Positions 38,282 through 40,537 of a stretch of DNA of 40,537 bases are shown piece by piece (position 1 is the stretch's first letter; each line of letters begins with the position of its first letter). A program made the position numbers and the translations under genes. A model generated the notes under the pieces. It ran no database searches. It was not told where the DNA came from and saw only the letters and a list, made by a program, of their open reading frames with translations. Origin of the DNA: Phycisphaeraceae bacterium (lineage in GTDB: Bacteria; Planctomycetota; Phycisphaerae; Phycisphaerales; Phycisphaeraceae); assembly GCA_029260635.1 (NCBI GenBank), contig JAJDCW010000094.1, forward strand, positions 1-40,537. Reading direction: 5' to 3'.

Positions 38282-39322
38282 TTAAACGACCATTTCCCCG
38301 GCACCGCCCCGGCCGCTGATGATGATCTCGCCGGCATCCTCCAGGCGACGCACGACATCCACGATGCGCTGCTGCGCGGCTTCGACGTCGCTCATACGGA
38401 CCGGACCCATGTATTCCATGTCCTCCCCGATCATCGTGGCGGCACGTTCGGACATATTCTTGAAGACCTTGTTCTTGAGGTCTTCGCTGGCGGTCTTGAG
38501 CGCGATCGCCAACTCGTCGTTCTCGACCTCCTTGAGGACGGACTGGATGCCCTTGTCGTCCACGAGGTTGATGTCTTCGAAGACGAACATCAGCCGGCGG
38601 ATCTCTTCGACCAGGTCGGGGTCCTCGGCTTCGAGGCCCTCCATGATGCCCTTCTCCGTGGTCCGGTCCACGAGGTTGAGCATCTCGGCAACGGTCTCGA
38701 CGCCACCGATCTTCTCGAAGCTCTGGCTTAGCATGTTCGCGAGCCGGGCTTCCAACCCCTGCTCGACCTCTGCGATGACCTCGGGGTTGGTCTGCTCCAT
38801 GTTGGCGACTCGCTTGACGACCTCGATCTGCTTAGGCCCCGCCAGGCCGCCGAGGATCTCCGAGGCCTTATGGTGGGCGAGGTGGCTGACGATCAGCGCG
38901 ATGGTCTGCGGGTGTTCGTCCTGGATAAAAGTCAGCAGGTTGGTGGACTCGGCCTTCTGGAGAAACGCGAACGGGGTGCGCCGCACCTGCTGGCTGATCT
39001 GGCCGATGATGCGCTCGGCGTCTTTGGGGTCCAGGCTCTTCATCAGCAGGCTGCGTGCGTAATCCAGCCCACCCTCGCGTGCCCAGTTCTGCGCGACCGC
39101 CAGGTCGTAGAACTCGTGCAGGATCGCGTCGCGCGTTTTCTGGGGGACCTGGTTGATGCTCGCCAACTCGCGGGTGACTTCCTCAACCGCCTTGGGGTTG
39201 AGTTTACTCAGCACCATCGATGCGGCTTCCTGATCGAGCGCGAGCAGCAGGACGGCTGCTTTTTTCACACCGGGCATCTCGTCAAGGGAGAGGCTGAGAT
39301 CGGGGTCTTGTGTCTGAACCAT
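38282..39322 (-). CDS. fliG: Flagellar motor switch protein FliG
   Basis: MPGVKKAAVLLLALDQEAASMVLSKLNPKAVEEVTREL, DEHPQTIALIVSHLAHHKASEIL, MFVFEDINLVDDKGIQSVLKEV. Confidence 0.98.
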   Translation of the reverse strand: MVQTQDPDLSLSLDEMPGVKKAAVLLLALDQEAASMVLSKLNPKAVEEVTRELASINQVPQKTRDAILHEFYDLAVAQNWAREGGLDYARSLLMKSLDPKDAERIIGQISQQVRRTPFAFLQKAESTNLLTFIQDEHPQTIALIVSHLAHHKASEILGGLAGPKQIEVVKRVANMEQTNPEVIAEVEQGLEARLANMLSQSFEKIGGVETVAEMLNLVDRTTEKGIMEGLEAEDPDLVEEIRRLMFVFEDINLVDDKGIQSVLKEVENDELAIALKTASEDLKNKVFKNMSERAATMIGEDMEYMGPVRMSDVEAAQQRIVDVVRRLEDAGEIIISGRGGAGEMVV

Positions 39323-39340
39323 GGTAGTGAAACCCGGGGG

Positions 39341-40537
39341 TTATTCGTTAACGGACACCCATTTGCCCAGCAGCCGGCTGGCCTCGGTCGGATCGGCGCG
39401 GACCAGGTCGCTGATCTGCTCGGCGATGCGGCGTGCCTGAAGATCGTCTTCGTCGAGTTCCAGGCCTTCCATCGAGGCTTCGGACTCCTCGGCTTCGCCG
39501 ATCAACTCTTCATCGGAAGGCAGCGACGGGGGGACACCGGCAAGCTCTTCGATACTCGGCAACGATTCGGGCCGGGTGGACTTGCGGACCATCCCGAGCA
39601 TCAGCCCCAGACTCGCGAGTGTGAGCAGCGAGAGCCCCAGGACACGGGACCAGCCCGCATCGAACATCTGCCCGATCACGCCGCCGCCGCCCACGCCGGC
39701 ATAAACCGGGACGTCGGGGACCATGTCGGCCTGCACCGTGCCCTGCACATCGGCAAGGGTCAGGACCTGGACCTTCTGCTCGATCTTGGGGAGCTGTTCT
39801 GTGACAAACGGGGCAAGCGCCGCGTCGTTGGGTTCATCCTGTGCGTCGGGGTTCTGCTGCTTGTATTGATTGACAAAAAAGCTGCGGGGGATGTTCACCG
39901 CGACATTGATCTGCTTGACCTGATTGCCAACAATCGTGGTCTCCTGCTGGAGGACAAAGGGCTTGCTTTCGTAGAACTCCGTCTCGGTCAGGTTCATAGT
40001 CTGCTCTGAACCGGAGGGGCCGCTGCCGTTGATCGACAGGCCGGCGTTGGAGCGTGGGCCGGGCTCACCGGCGTCGGCGATGTCACGGCTGACGGTCTCC
40101 TCCGTGGACTCGCGTTTGATCGGCTGGTCTTTGTCGTACTCCATCCGGCGTTCGTGTTGGGCGGCGACGGAGTCCATCAGGACGTTGACACCCACGCGGA
40201 CCCCGGGGATGTAGTCCAGGATGTTCTCGATTTCTTTGCGCTTGCGTTCCTCGATGTTCCGCTTCACCTCAAGGGCACTGGATGGGAGCATGTTGGAAGG
40301 GTCGGACACCTCGACGCGCCGGCCGGTACGCGCATCGACGATCTTGACGTCTTCGAGGTCCAGGCGTGCGACCGCGCCGCTGACCAGCGAGGCGATCGCG
40401 TCGGCCATCGCGGTATCAACCGCCCCCGTCGTGGTCATCACGTTGACCATGGCGCTAGCGGGGACGTGGCGCTTGCCGATGCCGTCCTGACCGGGATCGA
40501 TCATGACGTCGGCGGATTTAATACGTGTGATATTCGC
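39341..40537 (-). CDS. fliF: Flagellar MS-ring protein FliF (N-terminus outside the window)
   Basis: Frame open to the window edge (ANITRIKSADVMIDPGQ...); VDTAMADAIASLVSGAVARLDLEDVKIVDARTGR; C-terminal TM and FliG-binding tail QISDLVRADPTEASRLLGKWVS. Confidence 0.95.
   Translation of the reverse strand, partial: ANITRIKSADVMIDPGQDGIGKRHVPASAMVNVMTTTGAVDTAMADAIASLVSGAVARLDLEDVKIVDARTGRRVEVSDPSNMLPSSALEVKRNIEERKRKEIENILDYIPGVRVGVNVLMDSVAAQHERRMEYDKDQPIKRESTEETVSRDIADAGEPGPRSNAGLSINGSGPSGSEQTMNLTETEFYESKPFVLQQETTIVGNQVKQINVAVNIPRSFFVNQYKQQNPDAQDEPNDAALAPFVTEQLPKIEQKVQVLTLADVQGTVQADMVPDVPVYAGVGGGGVIGQMFDAGWSRVLGLSLLTLASLGLMLGMVRKSTRPESLPSIEELAGVPPSLPSDEELIGEAEESEASMEGLELDEDDLQARRIAEQISDLVRADPTEASRLLGKWVSVNE

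Noticed and set aside
38870-40009. 379-aa ORF antisense to fliG/fliF
   Set aside because: Spans the antisense of two unrelated conserved genes, so a GC-driven artefact.

Overview
The window looks like a GC-rich planctomycete-type (probably Phycisphaerae-like) chromosome segment; the lineage is inferred from gene content only. Left part (1-17 kb): 3' end of a galE-like epimerase; mreB-mreC-mreD on the minus strand; a minus-strand envelope series (TolB-like beta-propeller lipoprotein, second lipoprotein, 91-aa protein, XerC/D recombinase, Lnt, HEAT-repeat protein, coiled-coil protein with an MreC-like C-terminus, and a 48-aa membrane miniprotein missing from the ORF track); a plus-strand CslA/BcsA-like GT2 plus a duplicated membrane protein; and argS. 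Right part (17.5-40.5 kb): a nearly continuous minus-strand flagellar cluster, fliF(partial)-fliG-fliH-fliI-fliJ-motE-like-fliK-flgD-orf-flgE-flbD-motA-motB-fliL-fliN-fliO-fliP-fliQ-fliR-flhB-flhA-flhF-flhG-orf-fliA, with no fliM between fliL and fliN. Most notable non-coding signals: (i) 7-bp-period arrays at intergenic junctions, several abutting the start codons of lnt, motB, flbD and fliH; (ii) a 97-bp MITE-like element with 12-bp perfect terminal inverted repeats and a possible ATTA target duplication beside mreD; (iii) a three-copy REP-like hairpin sequence that supplies the C-terminal codons and stop of a membrane protein gene. No CRISPR array, rRNA, tRNA or prophage was recognised. Gene assignments come from reading the translations; no searches were run.
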